A DNA stretch of 64,000 nt. Source: Pseudomonas sp. S06B 330 (GTDB lineage: Bacteria > Pseudomonadota > Gammaproteobacteria > Pseudomonadales > Pseudomonadaceae). The stretch lies in the NCBI RefSeq assembly GCF_002845275.2, contig NZ_CP088149.1, forward strand, positions 783,501-847,500. Reading direction: 5' to 3'. The notes beneath the pieces were generated by a model. It had not been told where the DNA came from and searched no databases. It saw only the letters and a list, made by a program, of their open reading frames with translations. Below, piece after piece: positions 8,321 through 17,946 of the stretch; within the stretch, counting starts at the first letter, position 1, and each line of letters starts with the position of its first letter. A program made the translations under genes and the position numbers.

Positions 8321-9592
8321 ATGACTGAGTCCGTTCTTGACTATATGACCCGCCTGGGTCGCGCTGCCCGTCAGGCTGCCCGCGTCATCGCCCGCGCCAG
8401 TACCGCACAGAAGAACCGTGCGCTGCAGGCCGCGGCCAATGCCCTGGACGCCGCCCGCGCCGAGCTGTCTGCCGCCAACGAGCTGGACCTGGCCGCTGGC
8501 CGCGCCAATGGCCTGGAACCGGCCATGCTCGAGCGCCTGGCGCTGACCCCTGCACGTATCGACGGTATGATCGTCGGCTTGCGTCAGGTGGCCAGCCTGC
8601 CAGACCCGGTCGGGGCGATCCGCGACATGAGCTACCGGCCTTCGGGCATTCAGGTCGGCAAGATGCGGGTGCCACTGGGTGTGATCGGGATCATCTACGA
8701 GTCGCGGCCGAATGTGACTATTGATGCGGCCAGTCTGTGCCTGAAGTCGGGCAACGCGACCATCCTGCGCGGTGGCTCCGAGGCCATTCACTCCAACCGC
8801 GCCATCGCCGCCTGCATTCAGCGCGGCCTGGCTGAGGCTGGTTTGCCAGCCGCGGTGGTGCAGGTGGTGGAAACCACCGATCGCGAGGCGGTAGGCGCGC
8901 TGATCAGCATGCCGGAGTATGTCGATGTCATCGTACCGCGCGGTGGCAAGGGCCTGATCGAGCGCATCAGCCGTGATGCGCGGGTGCCGGTCATCAAGCA
9001 CCTGGACGGCATTTGCCATGTCTATGTCGCTGAACATGCCGAGCTGGACAAGGCCCGACGCATTGCGTTCAACGCCAAAACCTACCGGTATGGTATTTGC
9101 GGGGCGATGGAAACCCTGTTGGTGGATCAATCGGTCGCTGCGGAGTTTTTGCCAGAAATGGCCCGTCAATTTCGGCAAAAAGGCGTCGAACTGCGTGGTT
9201 GTGAGCGTACCCGGCATTTTATCGAGGCGGTACCCGCGACAGAAGAAGACTGGAACACCGAATACCTCGCAGCCATCCTGTCGATTCGTGTCGTCGACGG
9301 CCTGGACCAGGCCATCGAACACATCAATCACTATGGCTCGCACCACACCGATTCCATCGTTACCGAACACCAGGGCCAGGCCCGTCAGTTCACTGCTGAG
9401 GTCGATTCGTCCTCGGTGATGATCAACACCCCGACCTGCTTTGCCGATGGCTTCGAGTATGGTCTGGGCGCAGAAATCGGTATTTCCACCGACAAGCTGC
9501 ATGCTCGCGGCCCGGTTGGTCTGGAAGGCCTGACCTGTGAAAAGTACGTGGTGATCGGCGACGGTCAACTGCGTGGGCAGGAGTCGATCTGA
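8321..9592 (+). CDS. proA: Glutamate-5-semialdehyde dehydrogenase (gamma-glutamyl phosphate reductase)
   Basis: 423 residues from the ATG at 8321; the frame is open 48 bases upstream but the MTESVLDYM start matches ProA length (about 420). The enzyme reduces gamma-glutamyl phosphate to glutamate-5-semialdehyde with NADPH, the second step of proline synthesis. The catalytic Cys is in [35 protein letters not shown] and [12 protein letters not shown] are the cofactor and substrate loops; the C-terminal [31 protein letters not shown] is diagnostic. It is followed directly by nadD; proB is elsewhere, as usual in Pseudomonas. Confidence 0.97.
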   Translation: MTESVLDYMTRLGRAARQAARVIARASTAQKNRALQAAANALDAARAELSAANELDLAAGRANGLEPAMLERLALTPARIDGMIVGLRQVASLPDPVGAIRDMSYRPSGIQVGKMRVPLGVIGIIYESRPNVTIDAASLCLKSGNATILRGGSEAIHSNRAIAACIQRGLAEAGLPAAVVQVVETTDREAVGALISMPEYVDVIVPRGGKGLIERISRDARVPVIKHLDGICHVYVAEHAELDKARRIAFNAKTYRYGICGAMETLLVDQSVAAEFLPEMARQFRQKGVELRGCERTRHFIEAVPATEEDWNTEYLAAILSIRVVDGLDQAIEHINHYGSHHTDSIVTEHQGQARQFTAEVDSSSVMINTPTCFADGFEYGLGAEIGISTDKLHARGPVGLEGLTCEKYVVIGDGQLRGQESI

Positions 9593-9623
9593 CTTGGCCG
9601 AGCGCAAAACGCTCGCCAACGTC

Positions 9624-10280
9624 ATGACGATGTCGCCCGCCCGGCGCGTCGGCGTGCTCGGCGGGACATTCGACCCGATACACATCGGTCACCTGCGCAG
9701 TGCGCTTGAGGTGGCCGAGGTGCTGGCGCTGGACGAGCTGCGGCTGATGCCCAATGCCCGCCCGCCGCACCGCGACACGCCGCAGGTATCGGCGCAGGAC
9801 CGGCTGGCAATGGTCCGCTGCGCGGTAGAGGGTGTGCCGACCTTGTCGGTGGATGCGCGAGAACTGGCGCGCGAAACACCGTCGTATACCATCGAAACGC
9901 TTGAGTTGATGCGTGCCGAAATGGCCGCTTCGGAGCAACTGTTTCTGCTGCTGGGCTGGGACGCATTTTGCGGCCTACCCAGTTGGCACCGTTGGGAAGA
10001 ATTGCTGCAACACTGTCACATCCTGGTGCTGCAACGCCCGGATGCCGACGTCGAGCCACCGGATGCCCTGCGCAACCTGTTGGCCGCACGCTCAGTCAGT
10101 GATCCGCAGGCCCTGATTGGGCCGGCGGGACATATTGCATTCGTCTGGCAGACGCCGCTTGCGGTGTCAGCCACGCAGATCCGACAGCTGCTGGCCAGCG
10201 GCAAGTCGGTGCGGTTTCTGGTGCCGGACGCAGTACTGGCCTACATCGATGCGCACAACCTTTACCGTGCGCCGAACTGA
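9624..10280 (+). CDS. nadD: Nicotinate-nucleotide adenylyltransferase
   Basis: 218 residues from ATG 9624 (an ATG at 9630 is also possible; an in-frame start inside proA is not needed). NadD adenylates nicotinate mononucleotide to deamido-NAD in de novo and salvage NAD synthesis. The nucleotidyltransferase signature [13 protein letters not shown] is near the N terminus and the second motif [29 protein letters not shown] closes the protein. [19 protein letters not shown] in the middle is the substrate-binding region. It belongs to the proA-nadD-rsfS-rlmH-pbpA series of same-strand genes. Confidence 0.95.
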   Translation: MTMSPARRVGVLGGTFDPIHIGHLRSALEVAEVLALDELRLMPNARPPHRDTPQVSAQDRLAMVRCAVEGVPTLSVDARELARETPSYTIETLELMRAEMAASEQLFLLLGWDAFCGLPSWHRWEELLQHCHILVLQRPDADVEPPDALRNLLAARSVSDPQALIGPAGHIAFVWQTPLAVSATQIRQLLASGKSVRFLVPDAVLAYIDAHNLYRAPN

Positions 10281-10325
10281 GGGTGCTGAGAAGCGCCTCA
10301 TACTATTGAGTTGAATGAGTTTTAT

Positions 10326-10751
10326 ATGACCAAGCAAAAACACAACGTCAGCCCCGAAGAGCTGGTCGAACTGACCAAGTCCGCCCTGGAAGACGTCAAG
10401 GCCCAGGACATCCAGGTCATCGACGTAAAAGAAAAGCACAGCCTGACCGATTACATGATCATCGCCACTGGTACCTCCAACCGCCAGATCAGCGCGATGC
10501 TGGAAAAGGTCCGTGAGCAGGTCAAGGCCAAGGGCGTGCAGCCACTGGGCGAAGAAGGCAAGGGCGACAGCGACTGGGTGCTGCTCGACCTCAACGACGT
10601 CATCGTGCACATGATGACCGCCGCTGCCCGTCAGTTCTACGACCTTGAGCGTCTGTGGATGGGGGCCGAGCAGAGCCGCGCTGCCGATGGCAAGCACCAC
10701 AGCCCGGAAAACACCCACGACTTTTCAGACAAGCTGAAAGATCGGGAATAA
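10326..10751 (+). CDS. rsfS: Ribosomal silencing factor RsfS
   Basis: 141 residues from ATG 10326, chosen over an ATG five codons upstream because it matches the family start (MTKQK...VSPEELVELTKSALEDVKAQDI). RsfS binds ribosomal protein L14 and blocks subunit joining during starvation. The conserved segment DYMIIATGTSNRQISAMLEKV and GDSDWVLLDLNDVIVHMMTAAARQFYDLERLW define the family. The C-terminal 25 residues (after LWMG) are variable and polar. The pairing with nadD upstream and rlmH downstream is the common gene order. Confidence 0.95.
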   Translation: MTKQKHNVSPEELVELTKSALEDVKAQDIQVIDVKEKHSLTDYMIIATGTSNRQISAMLEKVREQVKAKGVQPLGEEGKGDSDWVLLDLNDVIVHMMTAAARQFYDLERLWMGAEQSRAADGKHHSPENTHDFSDKLKDRE

Positions 10752-10760
10752 GGAAGGCTC

Positions 10761-11228
10761 GTGCGTCTGCGTCTGATCGCGGTCGGCTCGCGCATGCCCA
10801 AGTGGGTTGAGGACGGTTGGCATGAATATGCCAAGCGCCTGCCCTCGGAGCTGTCGCTGGAGCTGGTGGAAATTCCGCTCAACACCCGGGGCAAGAATGC
10901 CGATGTCGCCCGCCTGATTCGTCAGGAGGGTGAGGCCATGCTCGCCAAGGTGCAGCCAGGGGAACGGATTGTCACCCTGGAGGTCCATGGCAAGCCCTGG
11001 AGTACTGAGCAACTGGCGGTCGAGCTGGACCGCTGGCGGTTGGACTCGCGTACCGTGAACTTCATGGTCGGCGGCCCGGAAGGGCTGGCGCCGGAAGTCT
11101 GCGCGCGTGCTGAGCAGCGCTGGTCGCTGTCGCCGCTGACCCTGCCGCACCCGTTGGTAAGGATACTGATCGGCGAACAGCTGTACCGCGCCTGGACCGT
11201 GCTGTCCGGGCACCCTTACCACAAATGA
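10761..11228 (+). CDS. rlmH: 23S rRNA (pseudouridine(1915)-N(3))-methyltransferase RlmH
   Basis: 155 residues, exactly the family length. The GTG start at 10761 is preceded by AAGGA with a 6-base spacer. RlmH is a SPOUT-fold methyltransferase that modifies pseudouridine 1915 in helix 69 of 23S rRNA on 70S ribosomes. The SAM-binding knot region is [14 protein letters not shown] followed by [29 protein letters not shown] sequence at the C terminus (here [20 protein letters not shown]). It lies 9 bases after rsfS. Confidence 0.96.
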   Translation: MRLRLIAVGSRMPKWVEDGWHEYAKRLPSELSLELVEIPLNTRGKNADVARLIRQEGEAMLAKVQPGERIVTLEVHGKPWSTEQLAVELDRWRLDSRTVNFMVGGPEGLAPEVCARAEQRWSLSPLTLPHPLVRILIGEQLYRAWTVLSGHPYHK

Positions 11229-11244
11229 ACCTGTAAGCCTTTCA

Positions 11245-13134
11245 ATGACGCAGCCGATTCGCCTCAAGGATCACGAGAAAGACGCCCGTATGGTGCGCAG
11301 TCGCGTCGTGGTCGGTGCCGTGGCGATCGTCTTGCTGATTTGCGTGCTGATTGCGCGCCTGTATTACCTGCAGGTGATCCAGTACGACTATCACTCGACC
11401 CTGTCGGAAAACAACCGGGTGCATGTGCAGCCGATCCCTCCGACCCGCGGGCTGATTTTCGACCGTAACGGGGTAATCATCGCCGACAACCGGCCAAGCT
11501 TCAGCCTGAGCATGACCCGCGAACGGTCTGGCGACTGGCAACAGGTGCTGGACGTGATCGTCGAAGTACTCGAGCTGACGCCAGATGACCGCACGCTCTT
11601 CGAAAAGCGTATGCGTCAGGGACGCCGGCCGTTTGAGCCGGTGCCGATCCTGTTCGAGCTGACTGAGGAGCAGATTGCCCGGATTGCCGTGAACCAGTTC
11701 CGTCTGCCTGGTGTTGAGGTGGTGGCCCAGTTGGTGCGGCACTACCCGCAGGGTGCGCATTTTGCCCACTCGGTCGGGTATGTCGGGCGGATCAACGAGA
11801 AAGAGCTGAAAACCCTCGACCCGGTTAACTACAGCGGCACGCACCATATCGGTAAAACTGGCGTCGAGCGCTTCTACGAGCCTGAACTGCATGGTCAGGT
11901 CGGTTACGAAGAAGTCGAGACCAACGCCCGAGGCCGAGTGTTGCGGGTGCTCAAACGCACTGACCCGATCCCTGGCAAGGACATTGTCCTGAGCCTGGAC
12001 ATCAAGTTGCAGGAAGCCGCCGAGGCTGCATTGGCTGGGCGTCGTGGTGCGATCGTTGCGCTTGATCCCAATACTGGCGAAGTGCTGGCGATGGTCAGTC
12101 AGCCGAGTTTTGACCCTAACCTGTTTGTCACCGGTATCGGCTTCAAGGCCTACGCTGAGCTGCGCGACTCGATCGACCGGCCGCTGTTCAACCGTGTGCT
12201 GCGTGGCTTGTACCCGCCAGGTTCGACGATCAAGCCAGCGGTGGCAATTGCCGGCCTGGACAGTGGTGTGGTGACCGCCTCGAGCCGGGTCTTCGATCCT
12301 GGCTTCTACCAACTGCCCAACTACGATCACAAGTACCGTAACTGGAACCGCAGCGGTGACGGCTGGGTCGACCTCGACACGGCGATCATGCGTTCCAACG
12401 ACACCTACTTCTACGACCTGGCGCACAAGATGGGCATTGATCGCCTGTCTACCTACATGAACCGCTTCGGTATCGGCCAGAAGGTCTCGCTGGACATGTT
12501 CGAAGAGTCGCCGGGGCTGATGCCTTCACGTGAATGGAAGCGCGCCACTCGCCGTCAGGCCTGGTTCCCGGGCGAAACCCTGATCCTCGGTATCGGCCAG
12601 GGCTACATGCAGACCACGCCGTTGCAACTGGCCCAGGCCACCGCACTGATCGCCAGCAAGGGTAAGTGGTACCGCCCGCACCTGGCCAAGACCATCGAAG
12701 GTCAGCCACCGGTGGATGAAAACCCGATGGAAGACATCGTCCTGCGTGACAAGTCCGACTGGAACAAGGTCACTCACGGTATGGAGCAGGTGATGCACGG
12801 TGCCCGCGGTACTGCGCGCAAGGCGGCGATCGGTGCCCAGTACCGGATTGCCGGCAAGAGTGGTACCGCCCAGGTAGTGGCGATCAAGCAGGGTGAGCGC
12901 TACGACCGAAACAAACTGCAGGAACGTCACCGTGACCATGCACTGTTCGTCGGCTTCGCCCCGGCCGAAAACCCGAAAATCGTGGTGTCGGTGATGGTCG
13001 AGAACGGCGAGTCCGGTTCCGGGGTTGCCGCACCCGTGGTGCGTCAGGTCATGGATGCCTGGTTGCTCGGCCCCGACGGCCGTCTCAAGCCTGAATTCGC
13101 CAACCCGTCCATTGTCCAGGAACCGGCCCCGTGA
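11245..13134 (+). CDS. mrdA: Penicillin-binding protein 2 (elongasome transpeptidase)
   Basis: 629 residues, called pbpA in Pseudomonas. One membrane helix at about residues 20-40 (VVGAVAIVLLICVLIARLYYL), a PBP dimerisation region, and a C-terminal transpeptidase with Ser327 in PPGSTIKPAV (S-x-x-K), the SxN motif in MRSNDTYFYD and the KSG motif in IAGKSGTAQ. PBP2 cross-links peptidoglycan during rod-shaped elongation with RodA. The stop overlaps the rodA start by one base at 13134, so the pair is translationally coupled. Confidence 0.97.
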   Translation: MTQPIRLKDHEKDARMVRSRVVVGAVAIVLLICVLIARLYYLQVIQYDYHSTLSENNRVHVQPIPPTRGLIFDRNGVIIADNRPSFSLSMTRERSGDWQQVLDVIVEVLELTPDDRTLFEKRMRQGRRPFEPVPILFELTEEQIARIAVNQFRLPGVEVVAQLVRHYPQGAHFAHSVGYVGRINEKELKTLDPVNYSGTHHIGKTGVERFYEPELHGQVGYEEVETNARGRVLRVLKRTDPIPGKDIVLSLDIKLQEAAEAALAGRRGAIVALDPNTGEVLAMVSQPSFDPNLFVTGIGFKAYAELRDSIDRPLFNRVLRGLYPPGSTIKPAVAIAGLDSGVVTASSRVFDPGFYQLPNYDHKYRNWNRSGDGWVDLDTAIMRSNDTYFYDLAHKMGIDRLSTYMNRFGIGQKVSLDMFEESPGLMPSREWKRATRRQAWFPGETLILGIGQGYMQTTPLQLAQATALIASKGKWYRPHLAKTIEGQPPVDENPMEDIVLRDKSDWNKVTHGMEQVMHGARGTARKAAIGAQYRIAGKSGTAQVVAIKQGERYDRNKLQERHRDHALFVGFAPAENPKIVVSVMVENGESGSGVAAPVVRQVMDAWLLGPDGRLKPEFANPSIVQEPAP

Positions 13135-14276
13135 TGAGTAATTTCGATCGCATGCTCTCCAGCGAGGATGTGATGCGCCGCCGCGCCAGTTTCCTACAGC
13201 GCATCCATATCGACGGTCCTTTGCTGATTTTGCTGCTGACCCTGGCGGCCGGTAGCCTGTTCGTCCTCTATTCGGCCAGTGGCAAGAATTGGGACTTGCT
13301 GCTCAAGCAGGCCAGCTCCTTCGGCATCGGCCTGGTGTCGATGTTCGTCATCGCCCAGTTGGAACCGCGTTTCATGGCGCGCTGGGTGCCCTTGGCCTAT
13401 GTCTGCGGGGTGATTCTGCTGGTGGTGGTGGATGTCATGGGCCATAACGCCATGGGCGCCACGCGCTGGATCAACATTCCCGGGGTGATCCGCTTCCAGC
13501 CCTCGGAGTTCATGAAGATCATCATGCCGGCGACCATCGCCTGGTACCTGGCCAAGCGCTCGCTGCCGCCGCACCTCAAGCATGTAATGATCAGCTTGAT
13601 CATGATTGGCGTGCCGTTCATCCTCATCGTGCGCCAGCCTGATCTGGGTACGGCGCTGCTGATTCTCGCCTCGGGCGCCTTCGTGCTGTTCATGGGGGGG
13701 CTGCGCTGGCGCTGGATTGTCAGTGTAATCGCCGCTGCAGTACCGGTGGCGGTGGCGATGTGGTTCTTCGTCATGCACGACTATCAGAAGCAGCGCGTGC
13801 TGACCTTCCTCGACCCGGAAAGCGATCCGCTCGGCACTGGCTGGAACATTATCCAGTCCAAGGCGGCCATCGGTTCCGGTGGCGTGTTCGGCAAGGGCTG
13901 GCTGCTCGGCACTCAATCGCACCTGGACTTCCTCCCGGAAAGCCACACCGACTTCATTATCGCCGTGCTCGGCGAGGAGTTTGGTCTGGTCGGTATTTGT
14001 GCCTTGTTGCTGATCTACTTGTTGCTGATCGGTCGTGGCCTGGTCATTACCGCCCAGGCACAGACGCTCTACGGCAAGTTGCTGGCCGGCAGCCTGACCA
14101 TGACTTTTTTTGTTTATGTATTCGTCAATATCGGTATGGTCAGCGGTTTGTTGCCCGTGGTGGGTGTGCCGCTGCCTTTCATTAGTTATGGCGGAACTTC
14201 GTTGGTGACGCTGCTGTCAGCGTTTGGAGTTTTGATGTCGATCCATACGCATCGCAAATGGATTGCGCAAGTTTGA
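13134..14276 (+). CDS. rodA: Rod-shape SEDS glycosyltransferase RodA
   Basis: 380 residues from ATG 13134; an internal ATG at 13173 would give a 367-residue protein closer to the length I recall for P. aeruginosa RodA, and either is possible. About ten membrane helices. SEDS hallmarks are visible: FQPSEFMKIIMP, RQPDLGTALLI, GWNIIQSKAAIGSGGVFGKGW and LPESHTDFIIAVLGEEFG, ending with the family motif GLLPVVGVPLPFISYGGTSL. RodA polymerises lipid II and works with the PBP2 encoded directly upstream. Confidence 0.96.
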   Translation: MSNFDRMLSSEDVMRRRASFLQRIHIDGPLLILLLTLAAGSLFVLYSASGKNWDLLLKQASSFGIGLVSMFVIAQLEPRFMARWVPLAYVCGVILLVVVDVMGHNAMGATRWINIPGVIRFQPSEFMKIIMPATIAWYLAKRSLPPHLKHVMISLIMIGVPFILIVRQPDLGTALLILASGAFVLFMGGLRWRWIVSVIAAAVPVAVAMWFFVMHDYQKQRVLTFLDPESDPLGTGWNIIQSKAAIGSGGVFGKGWLLGTQSHLDFLPESHTDFIIAVLGEEFGLVGICALLLIYLLLIGRGLVITAQAQTLYGKLLAGSLTMTFFVYVFVNIGMVSGLLPVVGVPLPFISYGGTSLVTLLSAFGVLMSIHTHRKWIAQV

Positions 14277-14293
14277 ATAAGGTGAAGAATTAC

Positions 14294-15304
14294 ATGCAAG
14301 CAATGCGTGGCTGGGCTGCTCGTTGTGCGCCCTGGGTAGGCCTGCTTGGCCTGCTTGGTGGTGGCCAGCAAGCGACCGCCGGGGACTATGACGGCTCGCC
14401 GCAGGTGGCTGAGTTCGTCGCTGAGATGACCCGCGATTACGGCTTTGCCGATGAGCAGTTGATGGATGTGTTTCGCGACGTCAAGCGCAAGCAGTCGATC
14501 CTCGATGCCATTTCTCGTCCGGCTGAGCGGGTAAAGCCCTGGAAGGACTACCGCCCGATGTTCCTCACCGATGCTCGGGTCGCCCGTGGTGTGGACTTCT
14601 GGCGTCAGCACGAGGCGACCCTGGCCCGTGCCGAACAGGAGTACGGTGTTCCCGCCCAGGTGATCGTCTCGATCATCGGCGTTGAAACCTTTTTTGGCCG
14701 TAACACTGGCAACTATCGGGTCATCGATGCGCTCTCGACCTTGGGCTTCGACTACCCGCCACGTGCTGACTTCTTCCGCAAAGAGTTGCGCGAGTACCTC
14801 CTGCTGGCCCGCGAAGAGCAGGTCGACCCATTGACCCTCAAGGGCTCTTACGCCGGTGCCATGGGCTTGCCGCAGTTCATGCCCAGCAGCTTTCGCGCCT
14901 ACGCGGTGGACTTCGATGGTGACGGTCATATCAATATCTGGAACAACCCGGACGATGCCATTGGCAGCGTCGCCAGCTACTTCAAGCGCCATGGCTGGGT
15001 TGCCGGTGAGCAAGTGGTTAGCCGCGCCACGGCGACGGGCGATCGCATCGATGAAGGCCTGACCCCCGGTATTGACGCGGTCAAGACGGTCGGGGAGTTG
15101 CGGGCACTGGGCTGGTCAAGTCATGATGCGCTGCGCGATGATCTGCCGGTCACCGCTTTCCGGCTCGAAGGCGACAACGGCCCCGAATACTGGCTGGGCC
15201 TGAAAAACTTCTACGCGATCACTCGCTACAACCGCAGCGTGATGTACGCGATGGCGGTACATCAGCTATCGGACCTGCTGGTTCAAGCACGGGGCGCCAA
15301 GTAA
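14294..15304 (+). CDS. mltB: Membrane-associated lytic murein transglycosylase B
   Basis: 336 residues from ATG 14294, which has a GGTGAAG ribosome site and gives a signal peptide (MQAMRGWAARCAPWVGLLGLL). The frame opens earlier but inside the end of rodA. It cleaves glycan strands to 1,6-anhydroMurNAc ends. The catalytic Glu131 is in SIIGVETFFGRNTGNYRVIDAL; SYAGAMGLPQFMPSS and VDFDGDGHINIWNNPDDAIGSVASYF are the MltB-family (SLT_2) fold signatures. No lipobox cysteine is clear, so it may be a soluble or weakly anchored (Slt35-like, SltB1) form. Its stop abuts rlpA (overlap of one base at 15304). Confidence 0.92.
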   Translation: MQAMRGWAARCAPWVGLLGLLGGGQQATAGDYDGSPQVAEFVAEMTRDYGFADEQLMDVFRDVKRKQSILDAISRPAERVKPWKDYRPMFLTDARVARGVDFWRQHEATLARAEQEYGVPAQVIVSIIGVETFFGRNTGNYRVIDALSTLGFDYPPRADFFRKELREYLLLAREEQVDPLTLKGSYAGAMGLPQFMPSSFRAYAVDFDGDGHINIWNNPDDAIGSVASYFKRHGWVAGEQVVSRATATGDRIDEGLTPGIDAVKTVGELRALGWSSHDALRDDLPVTAFRLEGDNGPEYWLGLKNFYAITRYNRSVMYAMAVHQLSDLLVQARGAK

Positions 15305-16302
15305 TGCGCGGAATGTTTTCTGCTACATCTGTGAAACTGATCGGTTGTGCGGCCATGGGGCTGTTGCTGGTCAGCTGTTCTTCGAGCAAGCCGACGCCGC
15401 AAAGCAGCAATAATGTGGTGCGTGCCAAGCCGGGCCTGGACATCAACCGCGCACACAAAGATGGCGCGCCGTGGTGGGATGTCGATGTCTCGAAGATCCC
15501 CGACGCGACGCCGACCGTGCATACCGGTAATTACAAAGCCAACCCCTACACCGTGTTGGGTAAGACCTACTTTCCGATCCAGGATTCGCGTAACTACCGC
15601 GCCGAAGGCACGGCATCCTGGTATGGCACCAAGTTCCACGGGCAGAACACGGCCAATGGTGAGGTGTATGACCTCTATGGCATGAGCGCGGCGCACAAGA
15701 CCCTGCCACTGCCGGCCTACGTAAAAGTTACCAACCTCGACAACCATCGCAGCGTGATCCTGCGGGTCAACGACCGCGGACCGTTCTACTCGGACCGCAT
15801 CATCGACCTGTCTTACGCAGCGGCGAAAAAGCTCGGATATGCCGAAACCGGTACGGCGCGGGTGCGTGTCGAGGGTATCGACCCGAAACAATGGTGGGCC
15901 CAGCGGGGCCAGCCAGCGCCGATGGTGCTGGATCAGCCGCAGGTTGCCCAGACCCAGGCCTTGTCTGCCAGTACCGGCACCGTCGAGCAATGGACACCGC
16001 CGCCGCAACAGCATGCCGCGGCAGTAGTGCCGGTGCAGATCGCCAGTAATGCTAGTCAGGCCAGCAATGGTCTTTACTTGCAGGTCGGCGCCTTCGCCAA
16101 CCCGGATGCAGCTGAACTGCTGCGTTCAAAGTTGAGTGGTATGGTCAGCGCGCCAGTCTTCATCAGTTCGATCGTGCGCAATCAGCAGACCCTGCACCGG
16201 GTCCGCTTGGGGCCGATCAACAGCCAGGGCGAAGCCCAGCAGATGCAGGACAGTGTGCGTCTGGCCAATCTTGGCCAGCCAAAAGTTGTCACGGCAGACT
16301 GA
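15304..16302 (+). CDS. rlpA: RlpA septal lytic transglycosylase (lipoprotein with DPBB and SPOR domains)
   Basis: 332 residues. Lipobox LLVSC gives a lipid-modified Cys near residue 24. A double-psi beta-barrel domain (about residues 98-190) is shown by GTASWYGTKFHGQNTANGE, MSAAHKTLPLP and LRVNDRGPFYSDRIIDLSY; the catalytic Glu and Asp of RlpA fall in these motifs. The C-terminal SPOR domain (about 257-330) begins LYLQVGAFANPDAAELL and targets naked glycan at the septum. RlpA of P. aeruginosa is a known transglycosylase acting on glycans stripped of peptides. It sits between mltB and dacA, a wall-remodelling cluster. Confidence 0.95.
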   Translation: MRGMFSATSVKLIGCAAMGLLLVSCSSSKPTPQSSNNVVRAKPGLDINRAHKDGAPWWDVDVSKIPDATPTVHTGNYKANPYTVLGKTYFPIQDSRNYRAEGTASWYGTKFHGQNTANGEVYDLYGMSAAHKTLPLPAYVKVTNLDNHRSVILRVNDRGPFYSDRIIDLSYAAAKKLGYAETGTARVRVEGIDPKQWWAQRGQPAPMVLDQPQVAQTQALSASTGTVEQWTPPPQQHAAAVVPVQIASNASQASNGLYLQVGAFANPDAAELLRSKLSGMVSAPVFISSIVRNQQTLHRVRLGPINSQGEAQQMQDSVRLANLGQPKVVTAD

Positions 16303-16349
16303 CCGGGGGGACTGGTCGGTTTGTCATGTAAGCGGGCGGAACAGCCATG

Positions 16350-16355
16350 TACAAT
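16350..16355 (+). promoter_or_regulatory. Candidate -10 box upstream of dacA
   Basis: TACAAT at 16350-16355 in the 134-base gap between rlpA and dacA. A TTGTCA lies at 16321-16326 but the spacing (23) is too long for a normal sigma-70 promoter, so only the -10 is proposed. Confidence 0.3.
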
Positions 16356-16436
16356 GGCCGTTTTGCTCGCAAGGCCCTGCGCCTGAAGACGTTTTGCCCA
16401 TAAGGGCATGAGCCCATTAGCCATTTCGAGAGACGG

Positions 16437-17597
16437 ATGAACATAACCAGCTTTGCCAAACGCCTTTGCCTGCTTGTACCGCTGATGATCACCCCTGCGG
16501 CCTTCGCCGCAGAGCAGATGATGCCGTCGCCGCCGCAACTGGCAGCCAAGTCCTACGTGCTCATGGAAGCCTCCAGCGGCAACATCCTGGTCGAGAACAA
16601 TGGTGACGAGCGTTTGCCGCCGGCCAGCCTGACCAAGCTGATGACCGCTTACATTGCGACCCTGGATATCCGTCGTGGGCAGATCGGTGAGAACGATCCG
16701 GTGACCGTCAGCGAAAACGCCTGGCGCACTGGCGGTTCGCGTATGTTCATCAAGGTCGGCACCCAGGTCAGCGTCAGCGACCTGCTGCACGGCATCATCA
16801 TCCAGTCGGGTAACGACGCCAGCGTCGCCCTGGCCGAGCACATCGCCGGCAGCGAAGACGCTTTCGCCGACATGATGAATAAGACGGCTACTGATCTGGG
16901 CATGAGCAACAGCCACTTCATGAACCCGACCGGTCTGCCGAACCCTGAGCACTACTCGTCGGCCCATGACATGGCCGTGCTGGCACGCGCGATCATCCAC
17001 GAAGACCCTGCTCACTATGCGATCTACTCGCAGAAAGAGTTCTTCTGGAACAACATCAAACAGCCTAACCGCAACCTGCTGCTGTGGCGCGACAAGACCG
17101 TCGACGGCCTGAAAACCGGTCACACTGACGAAGCGGGCTACTGCATGGTGTCTTCGGCCGTGCGTGATGGCATGCGTCTGATCGCCGTAGTCTTCGGTAC
17201 CAACAGCGAGCAAGCGCGTGCTGCTGAAACCCAGAAGCTACTGACCTATGGTTTCCGCTTCTTCGAAACCCAGACCTTCTACCAGAAGGGTACTGAGCTG
17301 GCCCAGGCGCCAGTTTGGAAAGGCGCCGAGAGCCAGATCAAAGCAGGCCTGGCCCAAGACCTGACCATGACTTTGCCTAAAGGCCAATTGAAGAAACTGG
17401 CTGCAAGCATGACCATGAACCCACAACTGACCGCGCCCATCGCCAAAGGTGACGTGATCGGTAAAGTGGAAGTCAAACTGGATGACAACGTTGTACACAG
17501 TGCCGACCTGATCGCGCTGGACGGCGTCGAGGAAGGTGGTTTCTTCCGTCGGGTGTGGGATAGCATTCGGCTATTCTTCTACGGGTTGTTCAACTGA
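16437..17597 (+). CDS. dacA: D-alanyl-D-alanine carboxypeptidase (PBP5/6 type)
   Basis: 386 residues; named dacC in P. aeruginosa. Signal peptide up to PAAFAAEQ. The three penicillin-binding motifs are present: Ser64 in PPASLTKLMT, SGN in IQSGNDASVALAEH and KTG in GLKTGHTDEAG. After the transpeptidase fold there is a PBP5 C-terminal beta domain and a terminal amphipathic helix (GGFFRRVWDSIRLFFYGLFN) that anchors the enzyme to the outer face of the inner membrane. It trims the terminal D-Ala of pentapeptides. A strong terminator follows 15 bases after the stop. Confidence 0.96.
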   Translation: MNITSFAKRLCLLVPLMITPAAFAAEQMMPSPPQLAAKSYVLMEASSGNILVENNGDERLPPASLTKLMTAYIATLDIRRGQIGENDPVTVSENAWRTGGSRMFIKVGTQVSVSDLLHGIIIQSGNDASVALAEHIAGSEDAFADMMNKTATDLGMSNSHFMNPTGLPNPEHYSSAHDMAVLARAIIHEDPAHYAIYSQKEFFWNNIKQPNRNLLLWRDKTVDGLKTGHTDEAGYCMVSSAVRDGMRLIAVVFGTNSEQARAAETQKLLTYGFRFFETQTFYQKGTELAQAPVWKGAESQIKAGLAQDLTMTLPKGQLKKLAASMTMNPQLTAPIAKGDVIGKVEVKLDDNVVHSADLIALDGVEEGGFFRRVWDSIRLFFYGLFN

Positions 17598-17611
17598 TAT
17601 CGTGACCTGCC

Positions 17612-17645
17612 ACGCCCCCGCCAACACACGCGGGGGCGTTGTTGT
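17612..17645 (+). terminator. Rho-independent terminator after dacA
   Basis: A perfect 10-bp stem (ACGCCCCCGC / GCGGGGGCGT, 17612-17621 and 17630-17639) with an 8-base loop, followed by a T-rich run TTGTTGTT. It lies just after dacA and before the ybeD-lipB-lipA group. Confidence 0.85.
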
Positions 17646-17673
17646 TGCCACGGCTTACGAGGCCGTTATTGCC

Positions 17674-17946
17674 ATGACCGAAGCTGATAAGTCGCACAAA
17701 ATCGAATTCCCTTGCGCGGATTACCCGATCAAGGTGATCGGTGACACCGTGGTCCACTTCAAGGACATGGTGATCGAAATCCTCAAGAAATATGCCGAGG
17801 TCGACCTCGCCACCCTGGCTGAACGCCAGAGCAAGGAAGGCAAGTACACCACTGTGCAACTGCACATCGTCGCCACTGGCGAAGAGCAGCTGCACAATAT
17901 CAACAGTGCCCTGCGTGCCACCGGCATCGTAAAAATGGTGCTGTGA
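17674..17946 (+). CDS. ybeD: YbeD-family (DUF493) protein
   Basis: 90 residues from ATG 17674. The frame runs open upstream through the terminator, but the family starts here ([23 protein letters not shown]). DUF493 proteins have a ferredoxin-like ACT-type fold ([24 protein letters not shown] at the C terminus) and are commonly linked with lipB, as here. A role linked to lipoate synthesis has been suggested from gene context only. The stop overlaps the lipB start (ATGTGATG-type junction, ATG at 17946 region), so coupling is likely. Confidence 0.9.
   Translation: MTEADKSHKIEFPCADYPIKVIGDTVVHFKDMVIEILKKYAEVDLATLAERQSKEGKYTTVQLHIVATGEEQLHNINSALRATGIVKMVL

Noticed and set aside
8225..9685. 486-codon open frame antisense to proA
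   Set aside because: Shadow frame; product composition (His/Arg/Gln rich) is typical of reverse reading of high-GC genes.
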